Virus record (IMG/VR): IMGVR_UViG_3300013132_000132
Coordinates: 1 to 34,045 of that record
Strand: one strand, 5' to 3'
DNA length: 34,045 nucleotides
DNA from: a virus
Shown here piece by piece: positions 1 through 9,500 of the stretch. The notes below the pieces were generated by a model. It did not search any database. It was not told the origin of the DNA and worked only from the letters and a program-made list of their open reading frames with translations. The translations under genes and the position numbers were made by a program. Position 1 is the first letter of the stretch, and each line of letters opens with the position of its first letter.

Positions 1-717
1 AAAAGATATTATGTTGTGTCCGATACCAGTCGAGCTGCCGAGGGTTGTAGTCCGACCTGGTGGGCACATTTATGGCGTGTTAAAATGCAACCTCTAGTAG
101 ACAGCCAAGAATATAAAGATATAACTAAAAATATCCTAGCAGGAGAAAATACTGATAAGTCATTAGAAGATATTCTCAGCACATATAATCTATACTCAAA
201 CATCAACGACGGAATTATTTCACAGGCCGAAACAGATGTTCCGCTTAGTGGATACGATACTGTTCCTCTGTATACCAAAGGACTACGGGCCGACGGATCC
301 CCAGAAGATCCTTTTAGTCCCACTGTTGATCAAACTAATATACTGATAGATGATACGGATTTAACCGCTGATCAAATCATACAAAGTCCAGATAAAAGTA
401 TCAGTGGATATCTAACCGGAGACGGAAAGGCACCAAATGGACTTCAAGTCACTAGCGGAGTTGCCTTTCCTTCAAGTCCAACATTTGGACAGTACTTTTT
501 ACGATTGGATTTTTTACCAAATAGATTATTTAGATACAATGGAACTAAGTGGGTTAAAATAGAAGATTCTGTTCGTACATCATTGACTCCGGGCGTAAAC
601 AACAAAACACTGAGATCAAGTTTTGTTAACAACACCAATACGCACATTAACAGCAGCGGCGATAGTTATAATGAGCGACAAGCACTGAACGAAATATTCA
701 AACCAAGAGCAGATTGA
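1..717 (+). CDS. Virion structural protein, 5'-truncated by the window edge
   Basis: The reading frame is open from base 1 (KRYYVVSDTS...) to the TGA at 715-717, so the true start lies upstream; the GTG at 16 is only an internal codon that could serve as a start. About 238 residues are visible. The N-terminal part has a Cys/Trp-rich patch (GCSPTWWAHLW) followed by QPLVDSQEYKDI. The C-terminal part has a YNGTKWVKI motif, a pattern seen again in gp15 and the tail fibre here, and ends in a polar tail. I do not recognise a specific family. It lies three bases upstream of gp15; in T4 the neck genes 13 and 14 precede gene 15, so a neck or tail-completion role fits by position only. No catalytic motif or membrane segment is visible. 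Confidence 0.6.
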   Translation, partial: KRYYVVSDTSRAAEGCSPTWWAHLWRVKMQPLVDSQEYKDITKNILAGENTDKSLEDILSTYNLYSNINDGIISQAETDVPLSGYDTVPLYTKGLRADGSPEDPFSPTVDQTNILIDDTDLTADQIIQSPDKSISGYLTGDGKAPNGLQVTSGVAFPSSPTFGQYFLRLDFLPNRLFRYNGTKWVKIEDSVRTSLTPGVNNKTLRSSFVNNTNTHINSSGDSYNERQALNEIFKPRAD

Positions 718-719
718 TT

Positions 720-2087
720 ATGCAACAATTTTTTTATAGCGGCCAGATACGCAGATTCGTTAGTCAGTTTATACGAATGATCAGTAATTTTCAAGTTGAG
801 TTTGGTAAGGATCGCGAAGGTAATACCAGTCTTTTACGTGTACCAGTGGTGTATGGGGATAGTTCAAGACAAGTATCGCAAATTCTAAGAGGCAATAACG
901 AAAATGCAATCAATCATGTCCCTGCTATGGCAGTATATATTTCGGGACTGACCTACGACAGAGAACGTGTGCAAGAACCATATCATGTCAGTAAAGTACA
1001 TCTACGCGAAAGAGTATACGACACAGAAACAGGAACGTATGACCAATATCAGCAAGATTCAATCACGGTCGAAAGACTCATGCCTGTTCCATATAAGCTA
1101 GAAGTTAAACTAGACATTTGGACTAGTAATACTACACAAAAACTGCAATTAGCTGAACAAATATCATGCTTATTCAACCCTGCATTAGAAATTCAAAATA
1201 CAGATAATTATCTCGATTGGTCTAGTTTAAGCATGGTCATGCTAACCAATATCAATTGGTCCAGTCAAACGATTCCCCAAGGAGCAGAAGAAACAATCGA
1301 CATAATGAGCTTGACATTTGAAATGCCAATTTGGCTTAGTACCCCGGCAAAAGTTAAAAAACTCGGCGTCATACAAAAAATCATTGCCAGCATTTATGAT
1401 CCCAGAGGCGAAGTAAATGAAGATTCTATACTAGACAGTAATCTTGTCAGTAGACAATACATTACTCCATTAATGTATGGAGTAATACTGATGGACAATC
1501 AATTAATACTAGTTAAACAAAGTGAAATACCAACCGATAACGGAAAGATTGGTACTAGAGATAGTTGGCCGGCACTAATAGACGTTTACGGAACATTAAA
1601 TTCTGGTGTAAGCGAAATTCGTTTACAACTAGATGACGGCACCGAAATTATTGGTACTATTGCCTATAATCCGTTAGATAGTTCACTGTTGGTATTTAAT
1701 CCATTTGAAGATACATTACCCACAAATAATCATCCTCCGATACATGCAATAGTAGATCCGTTCAATGTCAACAGCAACGATACTAACATTACTTTACCGG
1801 ATGCCGGCACAAGATACTTGATCTTACAAGACATTGGCTATGCTGATGATTCAGAACAAGCAGACATCTGGGCTGGTACAAATAATACCGAATTGATTGC
1901 CAGGCAGAATGATATTATAGAGTACAATGGAACTAATTGGGAAGTAATTTTTGATAGTTCAACAAATGCTGGGCCGACATATGTAACTAACTTAAATACT
2001 GCTATTCAATATAAATGGGACGGCACTCAATGGAAGAAAAGCTATCAAGGACATTACCCTGCGGGTCAGTGGAGTTTATTTCTCTAA
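720..2087 (+). CDS. 15: Tail sheath stabiliser and completion protein, gp15-like
   Basis: 455 residues from ATG 720; a TTG at 714 would add only two residues. T4 gp15 caps the top of the contractile sheath and tube and joins the tail to the head. The N-terminal half carries the family pattern as I know it: aromatic/basic start (MQQFFYSGQIRRFV), a VPVVYGD segment at about 45, an LRGNNEN...VPAMAVYISGLTYD stretch at about 60-85, then a beta-rich core to about residue 225. T4 gp15 is about 270 residues, so the remaining 230 are an extension. That extension contains YNGTNWEV and YKWDGTQWKK motifs and ends GHYPAGQWSLFL, a style of ending I associate with marine gp15. It follows the truncated structural gene by two bases, and its end overlaps the Nudix gene, indicating one plus-strand operon. 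Confidence 0.8.
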   Translation: MQQFFYSGQIRRFVSQFIRMISNFQVEFGKDREGNTSLLRVPVVYGDSSRQVSQILRGNNENAINHVPAMAVYISGLTYDRERVQEPYHVSKVHLRERVYDTETGTYDQYQQDSITVERLMPVPYKLEVKLDIWTSNTTQKLQLAEQISCLFNPALEIQNTDNYLDWSSLSMVMLTNINWSSQTIPQGAEETIDIMSLTFEMPIWLSTPAKVKKLGVIQKIIASIYDPRGEVNEDSILDSNLVSRQYITPLMYGVILMDNQLILVKQSEIPTDNGKIGTRDSWPALIDVYGTLNSGVSEIRLQLDDGTEIIGTIAYNPLDSSLLVFNPFEDTLPTNNHPPIHAIVDPFNVNSNDTNITLPDAGTRYLILQDIGYADDSEQADIWAGTNNTELIARQNDIIEYNGTNWEVIFDSSTNAGPTYVTNLNTAIQYKWDGTQWKKSYQGHYPAGQWSLFL

Positions 2088-2527
2088 ACAAAAATTCTTC
2101 TGTCGAATCTGTGGGTGCGCTAATATACTGTACATCAACAAATCGTTATTTGTTTTTATTAAGAAGTGGCAATAAATTCGACGGCACCTGGGGTATACCG
2201 GGTGGAAAAATTGAAGCCGGAGAAACTATCATATCGGCGCTACATAGAGAACTTGATGAAGAAATTCAGTTCACCATAGTTGATAAAAAAATAATACCAC
2301 TAGAGACTTATACAGCAGAAAATTATTATTTTTCTTACCATACATTTTTAATTATTGTAAAAAACGAATTTGTTCCGATCTTAAATGACGAACATCGAGG
2401 ATGGGCTTGGACTAAGATTGAAGATGTGCCGAAGCCGGCACACCCAGGATTATTTAAAACAATAAAACTAGACGAAATTAAAAGCAAATTAAAAACTATA
2501 GAATTACAATCGCTGTCTTATCTATAA
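2069..2527 (+). CDS. Nudix hydrolase
   Basis: 152 residues from GTG 2069. ATG 2015 is also in frame but would add residues that merely read gp15 codons out of frame, so the shorter form with a 19-base overlap is preferred. The Nudix box lies at residues 46-68: G46, E52, R60, E61, E64 and E65 are all present in the G-x5-E-x7-REUxEE arrangement that binds the divalent metal and hydrolyses nucleoside diphosphate-X substrates. The usual Gly after EEx is replaced by Gln67. The sequence GTWGIPGGKIEAGE before the box is typical. The substrate cannot be read from sequence; candidates include oxidised nucleotides, NAD-type dinucleotides and nucleotide sugars. It is the last gene of the gp15 operon and meets the fibre gene tail to tail with one base between stops. 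Confidence 0.85.
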   Translation: MEFISLNKNSSVESVGALIYCTSTNRYLFLLRSGNKFDGTWGIPGGKIEAGETIISALHRELDEEIQFTIVDKKIIPLETYTAENYYFSYHTFLIIVKNEFVPILNDEHRGWAWTKIEDVPKPAHPGLFKTIKLDEIKSKLKTIELQSLSYL

Positions 2528-2528
2528 A

Positions 2529-5500
2529 TTATTTTTTTGCTTTTAACATATCAACTTCTTGTTTTAGCTCTTTAATAGCCTCAACTAATAGTGGAACAAG
2601 TTTCTCGTATTGAATTGTCATGTAATTATCACCGGATTTGCTATTACCAGCGAAATCCGTATCAAACGGAGCCGGTTTGACTATATCCGGTAAAACTTTT
2701 TGCACTTCGTCGGCTAGTAATCCAATTTGTTTTTCTTCTCTACTAAACCCACCGAGTTTGTAGGCCAATTCGTTAAAATTATACGAAACACCGTTTAGTT
2801 GAGATACTTTGTCTAAAGCATAATCGATATTTACAATATTTTCTTTTAATCTACGATCAGAAGCAAATGCTGTAATATTATTACGAACGTTCAAATCCCC
2901 AGTTGGTGCAGTTAACCACATGGCATATGAAGGTGGAAGACTATTATCGGCTGCTGTATTGGTTCCCCACCACCAAGCATCGGGACCAATCGTTGCTCCG
3001 AACATTTTTTTGTTCGTTCCATTGGCCCATATTATGGCATCGCCTTCATTCAAAACTAATTTTTTCTGCCAACCAACAGTAGCCCATAAACCATTCATTC
3101 CAATGTGTGATGGGTTAGTTGTTCCAATGGTTAAAACATCATTTGTGGCATCGTATGTAAGTCCACTATCGCCTACTATATCTGTGCCGGTTGAAGAATA
3201 TAATATCTGCCCGGCAACAACCGAAACTGTTGCTCCACCAGGAGAAGAAGCACCCTGGAGTCCTTGAATGCCTTGTACCCCTTGTGCCCCTTGTACCCCT
3301 TGTATTCCCCCTAATGGAAAATACAAATCAAATGCTCCCGCGGTAGAAGTTGCAGTCCAACTCGATACCGGTAGATTTGACATCTTATAAACAACATTGC
3401 AATCTAAATAATTGCCACCGGTATTAAAAATTGCTGTAGAAACTAGAAAATCAATATATCCACTATCTTCTGCACCGGCGAGTGAAGGATTATGAAATCT
3501 TAGTATCCAATTTGTATTTGCTGCTAATTTTCTTAGTTGATCTGCGTTATTGTCCGAATATCCGGATACTGCATTAATTTGTATCGATGTAGTAGACGCT
3601 ATATCAAGTTGGTCGGGTCTATACTGTCCAAGTACTACAGTAGAATTTGAATAAACATATCCCCCGGCCCAAAGTCCGCCGGCTCCTAAAACACCAGTTC
3701 CTGTAAGTCCCTGCCGTCCCTGTATTCCCTGTATTCCCTGAACACCTTGTATTCCCTGAACACCTTGTATTCCCTGTATTCCCTGTATTCCCTGTATTCC
3801 CTGCCGTCCTTGAATACCTTGAATACCTTGTATACCCTGGAATCCCTGGAATCCCTGGAATCCCTGAATTCCCTGGCTTCCCCGAACTCCCTGAATTCCC
3901 TGGAATCCTTGAATGCCTTGTTGTACCGCGTTTGATCCTTGTATACCTTGACGACCCTGAAATCCTTGTATACCCTGAAATCCTTGTATACCCTGAAATC
4001 CTTGAAATCCTTGAAATCCTTGAATTCCTTGAACAACTGCATCTGAACCTTGCAGTCCTTGCTCGCCTGTTATACCTTGAAATCCCCGGAATCCCTGAAA
4101 TCCTTGGATTCCCTGAATTCCCTGAAATCCCTGGAATCCTTGAATGCCTTGTTGTACTGCGTCTGATCCCTGGACTCCCTGAATACCCTGGAATCCTTGT
4201 ATACCTTGACGACCTTGTATACCCTGTAATCCCTGTAATCCCTGAATACCTTGGCGTCCTTGAATTCCTTGCTGTATTGCATTCGACCCTTGGACACCCT
4301 GAATTCCCTGTATGCCCTGTACGCCCTGTATGCCCTGTACGCCCTGAATTCCCTGAATTCCCTGATCGCCCGGTATAACGGACGCAGGACCCTGTATACC
4401 CTGTATACCCTGTACACCCTGTATACCCTGTACACCCTGTACGCCCTGTACGCCCTGTATACCCTGTATACCCTGTACACCCTGTACACCCTGAATTCCC
4501 TGAATTCCCTGTACACCCTGTATACCCTGTACGCCCTGTACACCCTGAATACCTTGTTCGCCCTGAATTCCCTGAATTCCCTGATCGCCTGGTATAACAG
4601 ATGCAGGACCCTGTATACCCTGTACGCCCTGCATACCCTGTACGCCCTGTACGCCCTGAACTCCCTGTACACCCTGTACACCCTGTACACCCTGTACACC
4701 CTGTACGCCTTGCTCTCCTCGAATACCCTGTACGCCTTGCTCTCCTCGAATACCCTGTACACCCTGTACGCCTTGAATACCCTGTATACCCTGTACGCCT
4801 TGAATTCCTTGTAATCCCTGAACACCCTGAAATCCCTGAATGCCTTGTGGTCCTTGTATTGCACCAACATTAATCCATTGTGGAGGAATTTCGGTTGGGC
4901 CCCATACATACAAATTACCATCAATTATATATCCGTCTGACAAACTATCAGGTGGAGTAAATCCTGCTCCTGGTAAATCGTTATAAGTAGCAAGAGTACC
5001 CAAAATTCTTAATCCTGGACCAACCTGACCTTGTAATCCTTGGATTCCTTGTATGCCCTGAATTCCCTGAATACCTTGTATGCCCTGAATGCCCTGACGA
5101 CCTTGTACTCCCTGACGACCTTGTATTCCTTGCGATCCCTGAATACCTTGTGTTCCCTGAAGGCCCTGTATTCCCTGAAGGCCCTGTATTCCCTGTATAC
5201 CTTGTTGTACTGCATCAGATCCCTGAGTTCCCTGTATACCTTGTTGTCCTTGGATTCCCTGAATACCCTGAATACCCTGAATACCCTGTATACCTTGGAC
5301 ACCTTGTTCGCCGCGAATACCTTGAATTCCCTGTACACCCTGAGGGCCAATAAAAGGTCCAACATTAACCCAACTTACACCATTGTATACCCACAGATCT
5401 CCTAATGCTTCGTCAATGACACCATCACCAACCACAACACCCGGAAAGGCAGTATTAAGTGTAGTTTGCGGATTTCCAGGAGGAGCAACATTAACATCAG

Positions 5501-5912
5501 CAACTGTTCCTAAAATTGTGATCGAAGGACCATATCTTCCTTGAATGCCTTGAAATCCTTGTATACCTTGTATACCCTGTATACCCTGTGGACCAGCAAA
5601 CCCGTCGGGCCCAGTTTCTACCCACTGGGCACTATTGCCATCGTCTATCCAAGTAAATTCTTTACCGGTATCGATATCAATCCATCTATCGCCAGCAAAT
5701 AACGGAGTTACTAAAGGATCAGGAGGAGTTGATTGAAAATAATATATTGAACTAGTAGCTACACTCGATTTACTAGCAAATCTTAGACTATTGCCGTCTT
5801 TATCAACAACTACTAGATCGTCTGGTTGTGCAGGAGTCCCGTCAATTCTTGTATAAGAATTCGGTGCATCTTTAAGTCCTTTTACAAAGCGATCATCAAG
5901 TAGCCGTGGCAT
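2529..5912 (-). CDS. Tail fibre with collagen-like repeats and S74 self-cleaving chaperone
   Basis: 1,127 residues from ATG 5912; an in-frame TTG at 5918 is less likely. It overlaps the end of the upstream gene by 17 bases. Order: a globular N-terminus (about 1-110, probably the virion anchor); collagen-like Gly-X-Gln triplets interrupted by two related insertions of the type ILGT...[13 protein letters not shown]; a non-repetitive region at about 740-860 followed by a short second collagen stretch; then a head domain and a C-terminal Peptidase_S74 intramolecular chaperone of about 110 residues starting at Ser1018 (SDRRLKENI) and ending in a Lys-rich helix. In S74 proteins this domain drives trimerisation, then cuts itself off just before that serine; this is inferred from the family. 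The Y position of the triplets is nearly always Gln, while X is Ile, Val, Phe, Leu or Arg. Likely role: host-recognition fibre. Confidence 0.85.
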   Translation of the reverse strand: MPRLLDDRFVKGLKDAPNSYTRIDGTPAQPDDLVVVDKDGNSLRFASKSSVATSSIYYFQSTPPDPLVTPLFAGDRWIDIDTGKEFTWIDDGNSAQWVETGPDGFAGPQGIQGIQGIQGFQGIQGRYGPSITILGTVADVNVAPPGNPQTTLNTAFPGVVVGDGVIDEALGDLWVYNGVSWVNVGPFIGPQGVQGIQGIRGEQGVQGIQGIQGIQGIQGIQGQQGIQGTQGSDAVQQGIQGIQGLQGIQGLQGTQGIQGSQGIQGRQGVQGRQGIQGIQGIQGIQGIQGIQGLQGQVGPGLRILGTLATYNDLPGAGFTPPDSLSDGYIIDGNLYVWGPTEIPPQWINVGAIQGPQGIQGFQGVQGLQGIQGVQGIQGIQGVQGVQGIRGEQGVQGIRGEQGVQGVQGVQGVQGVQGVQGVQGVQGMQGVQGIQGPASVIPGDQGIQGIQGEQGIQGVQGVQGIQGVQGIQGIQGVQGVQGIQGIQGVQGVQGVQGIQGVQGIQGIQGPASVIPGDQGIQGIQGVQGIQGVQGIQGIQGVQGSNAIQQGIQGRQGIQGLQGLQGIQGRQGIQGFQGIQGVQGSDAVQQGIQGFQGFQGIQGIQGFQGFRGFQGITGEQGLQGSDAVVQGIQGFQGFQGFQGIQGFQGIQGFQGRQGIQGSNAVQQGIQGFQGIQGVRGSQGIQGFQGFQGFQGIQGIQGIQGRQGIQGIQGIQGIQGVQGIQGVQGIQGIQGRQGLTGTGVLGAGGLWAGGYVYSNSTVVLGQYRPDQLDIASTTSIQINAVSGYSDNNADQLRKLAANTNWILRFHNPSLAGAEDSGYIDFLVSTAIFNTGGNYLDCNVVYKMSNLPVSSWTATSTAGAFDLYFPLGGIQGVQGAQGVQGIQGLQGASSPGGATVSVVAGQILYSSTGTDIVGDSGLTYDATNDVLTIGTTNPSHIGMNGLWATVGWQKKLVLNEGDAIIWANGTNKKMFGATIGPDAWWWGTNTAADNSLPPSYAMWLTAPTGDLNVRNNITAFASDRRLKENIVNIDYALDKVSQLNGVSYNFNELAYKLGGFSREEKQIGLLADEVQKVLPDIVKPAPFDTDFAGNSKSGDNYMTIQYEKLVPLLVEAIKELKQEVDMLKAKK
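3701..5592 (-). repeat. Nine-base coding repeats of the collagen-like fibre shaft
   Basis: Degenerate 9-base units (plus strand CCCTGTATA, CCTTGAATA and relatives) encode the Gly-X-Gln triplets. They occur in three blocks, about 3701-4858, 5024-5344 and 5537-5592, separated by the two non-collagen insertions. A further small patch lies at about 3250-3308. Stretches near 4380-4550 and 4660-4720 are almost identical from unit to unit, pointing to recent slippage or recombination. The repeats keep other frames open, which creates spurious long ORFs on both strands. Confidence 0.9.
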
Positions 5913-6549
5913 TAGCAATCTCCAATAAACTTACAGTGACATTTACTACACCGGCATGTTCTGCACTTATATACAATCCTAATTTTGATGTTAAAATTAA
6001 GTTTCCATTCAATGGGTCAAATGCATTGCTAGGAGCAACTGAGTAATCTTTTACTAAATTCATTTGGGTGTTTGTCAACAAATCTATTACTTTAGCAGTT
6101 ACTTTAACAGAACTATCGATGTCAATGAATAAATCAGTTATACCTGCCGACGAACCAGTAGGAACATATTCTGCACCTCCGATGGTTTCACTTATTGTAA
6201 AAGTAGTTGCGGTGGGTTTATCGACTACATAATATTTTTTACCTAAAGTCACACCGCCGTACGACGTATCTCTAAACGTCACCATCATACCTTCTTCAAG
6301 ATCAGTGCTGTCAGCGCAGGTAAATCTATTGTTAACAGCACTTACTTCGGTGATCAATTTATCATCAATATATGTCCAAGTATTAGCGCATTGAATAGTT
6401 AGAACCACTGAGCTTACTTCTTCAGGTAAAACACCAATATCTAAGCCGTTTTGCCCTCGGCCAATGTCAACTGCATAGATTAATGTGTCAGTCGCTGCTG
6501 TTGTTATTGGAACTCGAACATTCTTAAATTTAAAAATCGGGGCGGCCAT
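5896..6549 (-). CDS. Small virion structural protein sharing a beta module with its neighbour
   Basis: 217 residues, ATG at 6549 with a good AAGGAAG ribosome site that overlaps the end of the upstream gene. I do not recognise a named family. Residues about 70-130 form a module of the type TCADSTDLEEGMMVTFRD followed by GKKYYVV and TTFTISE. The same pattern recurs four times in the 1,548-residue protein just upstream, so the two genes share an exchanged or duplicated domain. The rest is beta-rich with no signal peptide or catalytic motif. It is the middle gene of a three-gene unit (large structural protein, this protein, tail fibre), translated in close coupling. This suggests a fibre connector or baseplate-peripheral part, which is inference from position. 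Confidence 0.7.
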   Translation of the reverse strand: MAAPIFKFKNVRVPITTAATDTLIYAVDIGRGQNGLDIGVLPEEVSSVVLTIQCANTWTYIDDKLITEVSAVNNRFTCADSTDLEEGMMVTFRDTSYGGVTLGKKYYVVDKPTATTFTISETIGGAEYVPTGSSAGITDLFIDIDSSVKVTAKVIDLLTNTQMNLVKDYSVAPSNAFDPLNGNLILTSKLGLYISAEHAGVVNVTVSLLEIANATAT

Positions 6550-6551
6550 TA

Positions 6552-9500
6552 TTACTTCCTTCTAGTAAGTGCTAAAACAAATGGGGCCACAAATCCAAAA
6601 ATGCTTTGATAAAATGCACGCCCATCTATACTACCTGTCTGTTGATTAATTCTAAACAAGGGCCGAGCAGTTTCTCCAGCTTCTTGCGGTGTGACTTTTC
6701 CTACATAAAAGTCTCCTTTTTCGTCAGTTGCTGTGATAAACACTCGTCCGCCATCTAATTCAATTGTGTATTTATTAGGATCAGCAACACCGGTTCCGCC
6801 TTGACCTTTACTTAGTTTTGTGTAGTCAATTCCAGCACCGGCATAACTTAAAGTATAACCGGTAGCTTCTACTAGACTACCAAATTCTTCTTCTAAAGGC
6901 TCAGCACCGTCACGAATTATTCTTATAATAGAATTAAAATTCTTTGTTATTTCAAATCCAGAACTGGCTCCAGTGGGAGCCACTGCCATCGAACTGGGCC
7001 CGGCTGTGGTGATTCCAGTGAATACAAGTCCATCCTCAGTTTCGCTAATTGTAAACGTAGTTGAATCGATGACTTCTTTTATGTAATATGTTTGCCCTGC
7101 AACTACACCACCAAATAACGGCGTACCCGAAGATGTTTGAGTAAATTTAATTGGGTTTCCTTTGGCTATATAAAATGTTCCATATGTTGGGTCACAGGTA
7201 AAAGTGCTAGGAGCAGTAGTTGACACCACTGTAGCAACAAAATCTTGATTGACCACATTTTGATACGGGGTACTATAATAACCAGTTGGCGTTGAATTAC
7301 TAAACTCAATCGAAGAAATATCCCAATTATTTAATAAATTAAACGAAATTACCGAATCACTAGTTAAACCTATAATATATAGTTGACTTCCGTCTGAGGT
7401 ATTAAATTGTATACCGGTAATTTCTTCTTCGTAGTTCGAGACATTAACTATTTCAACTAAGTTGACATCTGCAACAGCTAAACTCCAGGCAGTGGTTAAT
7501 TCATAATCAGCAATAATATCGTTTGTTGCTCCAGTAATATACATGTGAGTTCCATTGGGATTAAATGTTATACCGGTCACAAAATTATCTTCGTTGCCTA
7601 AATTATACGATCCGTCAACTGGATTGTATGTGACTGTAGTAATATCCCATGCAACTCCTAGAGAATACTTATAAACGGCAGCATCACTAGATCCCACAAT
7701 GAACATAATTTGTCCATCATTTATTCCGTCCTCGACAAAATAAATTCCCGACGGAGACGAAACAAATCCATTGCCCACTGTTAATCCATTTAAATCAAAA
7801 TCATTTGTATAAGCAGCAGTAGTAATATCGTAAGGGCTGCTTAATGTATACTGAAATATCTTTCGACCATCGGCTTCGCTGTCAACTGCACCAGTCCCAA
7901 TAATATATAGTTCAGCGCCACCATTGCCCAAGTACATGCCTTGTGGGGTAAATTCGTCGTCGCCTACATCAAAACTACCAACGAATGTAATATCACTGGT
8001 ATCCCACGGAGTATTAACTGTAAACTGATAGACCTTAGGACCTACTCCGCCCAATACATATAAGTTTGATCCGGTACTATCGATCTGTAGATCGCGCGGC
8101 TCTAGTAGTTCTGCTTTTCCAATCGGAGGAGTTATGTCACTGTTAACTACTTTAAGGGCTAAACGTTTGACGTAATCGATCGCACTCAAAGTATCAGGAA
8201 TTTGTCTCACGAACTCTTCTGACACAGATGCAGCACCTCTCCAATAAGCATTTCCTGCCATTAGGGTAGATTCCTGGCTGTTAGTAGCTAGATCGCTAAT
8301 TATAGCATCTACAAGATAACCAACATCGCGTTCACATTTTGTTTGATTATAAGTGAATACTGTAGCCGAAGTCAGGTCCCCAGTTAATGCTACAAATGAT
8401 GCTAGATCGGATGTAGCCGAAATTTTAAATTCAGTTGCGCTTACAATACTGTAAACATAATAAACTGTTCCAGCTGTGATAGACGAGTCTAGTCCAGATC
8501 CTTCGAACGTCACCGGTAATCCTGCTGATAAAATATTAGTTCTTACGCAGGTAATATTATCAGTTCCTGCCGAGCTTGATAAACAAGTTGTAGTTAAAGA
8601 TAATTCATCATTGACGTAAGCAACAGCTTCTTTCTGTATAAACTCTTTGTTAAGTGTAAGTAAAGTCCTAGAAGATTCATACATAGGACTCAATAATAAA
8701 TCGTCGGGGTCGGGTCCGTTAAAAATTATATCAGTTAAAGTATAAAAATACTTTGTCACTGTATCATTTGCATAGTCTGCATCATCAAAATTTACAAAGT
8801 AATCGCGAGCCGAAGGATCTGGCAATCCCGATGCTGAGTCATTTAATATTGCTAAAACTAAATTTAATAATTGATTAAATGCAGCCTGTGTTTGTGCAGT
8901 TTGTTCTATTTCGGCCCTGCCAGTACCGGAACCGTAATTTATCACAGTCACAGGATCTCCGACAGAATAAGTACCAGCAATACCAGTAATAGCTTCCCAA
9001 TCGGTGTCGCCTAGCACAGTGATTGTATATGTTCTTCCGATCAATAAATCCCCAGCTGCAAACTCAAACACTGATGTCACAGTCGGAAGAGGAATATCAA
9101 TTACCCCCTTATAGTAAGCATTGGCCGCAGTGCGAATTGCTCGTCCAGTTCCGGTAATTAAATCACTGATCACTGCATCTAAAACATATCTAACATCGCG
9201 TTCGCATTTGTCTTGCATATAGGGTGTATAATTAAACCCATCCCAGATCGGATCACCGCTAGAACCGGGCCCATCTGCTATTTCGTTATTAATCCACGCA
9301 GACACTTCGGTAGCAAGCCAATTTTTATTTTCTTGAATTAGTTTTCTTGCCGATTCAAATGGACGGTTTGGTCCATTTCTCATAAAATCTTTAATTGCAT
9401 TAATACTCGACAATACAGCATTTTCAGCAATGTCACCTCCTAAATCCGACACAATCTCGGCTGCTAACAAATCAACTGCATTAACCGTAGGACCAATTTG

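Noticed and set aside
3686-5405. Long ORFs on both strands in other frames over the collagen repeats (for example Leu/Tyr/Ser-rich or Pro/Val/Arg-rich products)
   Set aside because: They are by-products of nine-base repeats lacking stops in several frames. The Gly-X-Gln frame alone joins sensible flanking domains and the S74 chaperone.
3701-5592. CRISPR-like array
   Set aside because: Units are nine bases with no unique spacers, and they encode collagen-like protein in frame.
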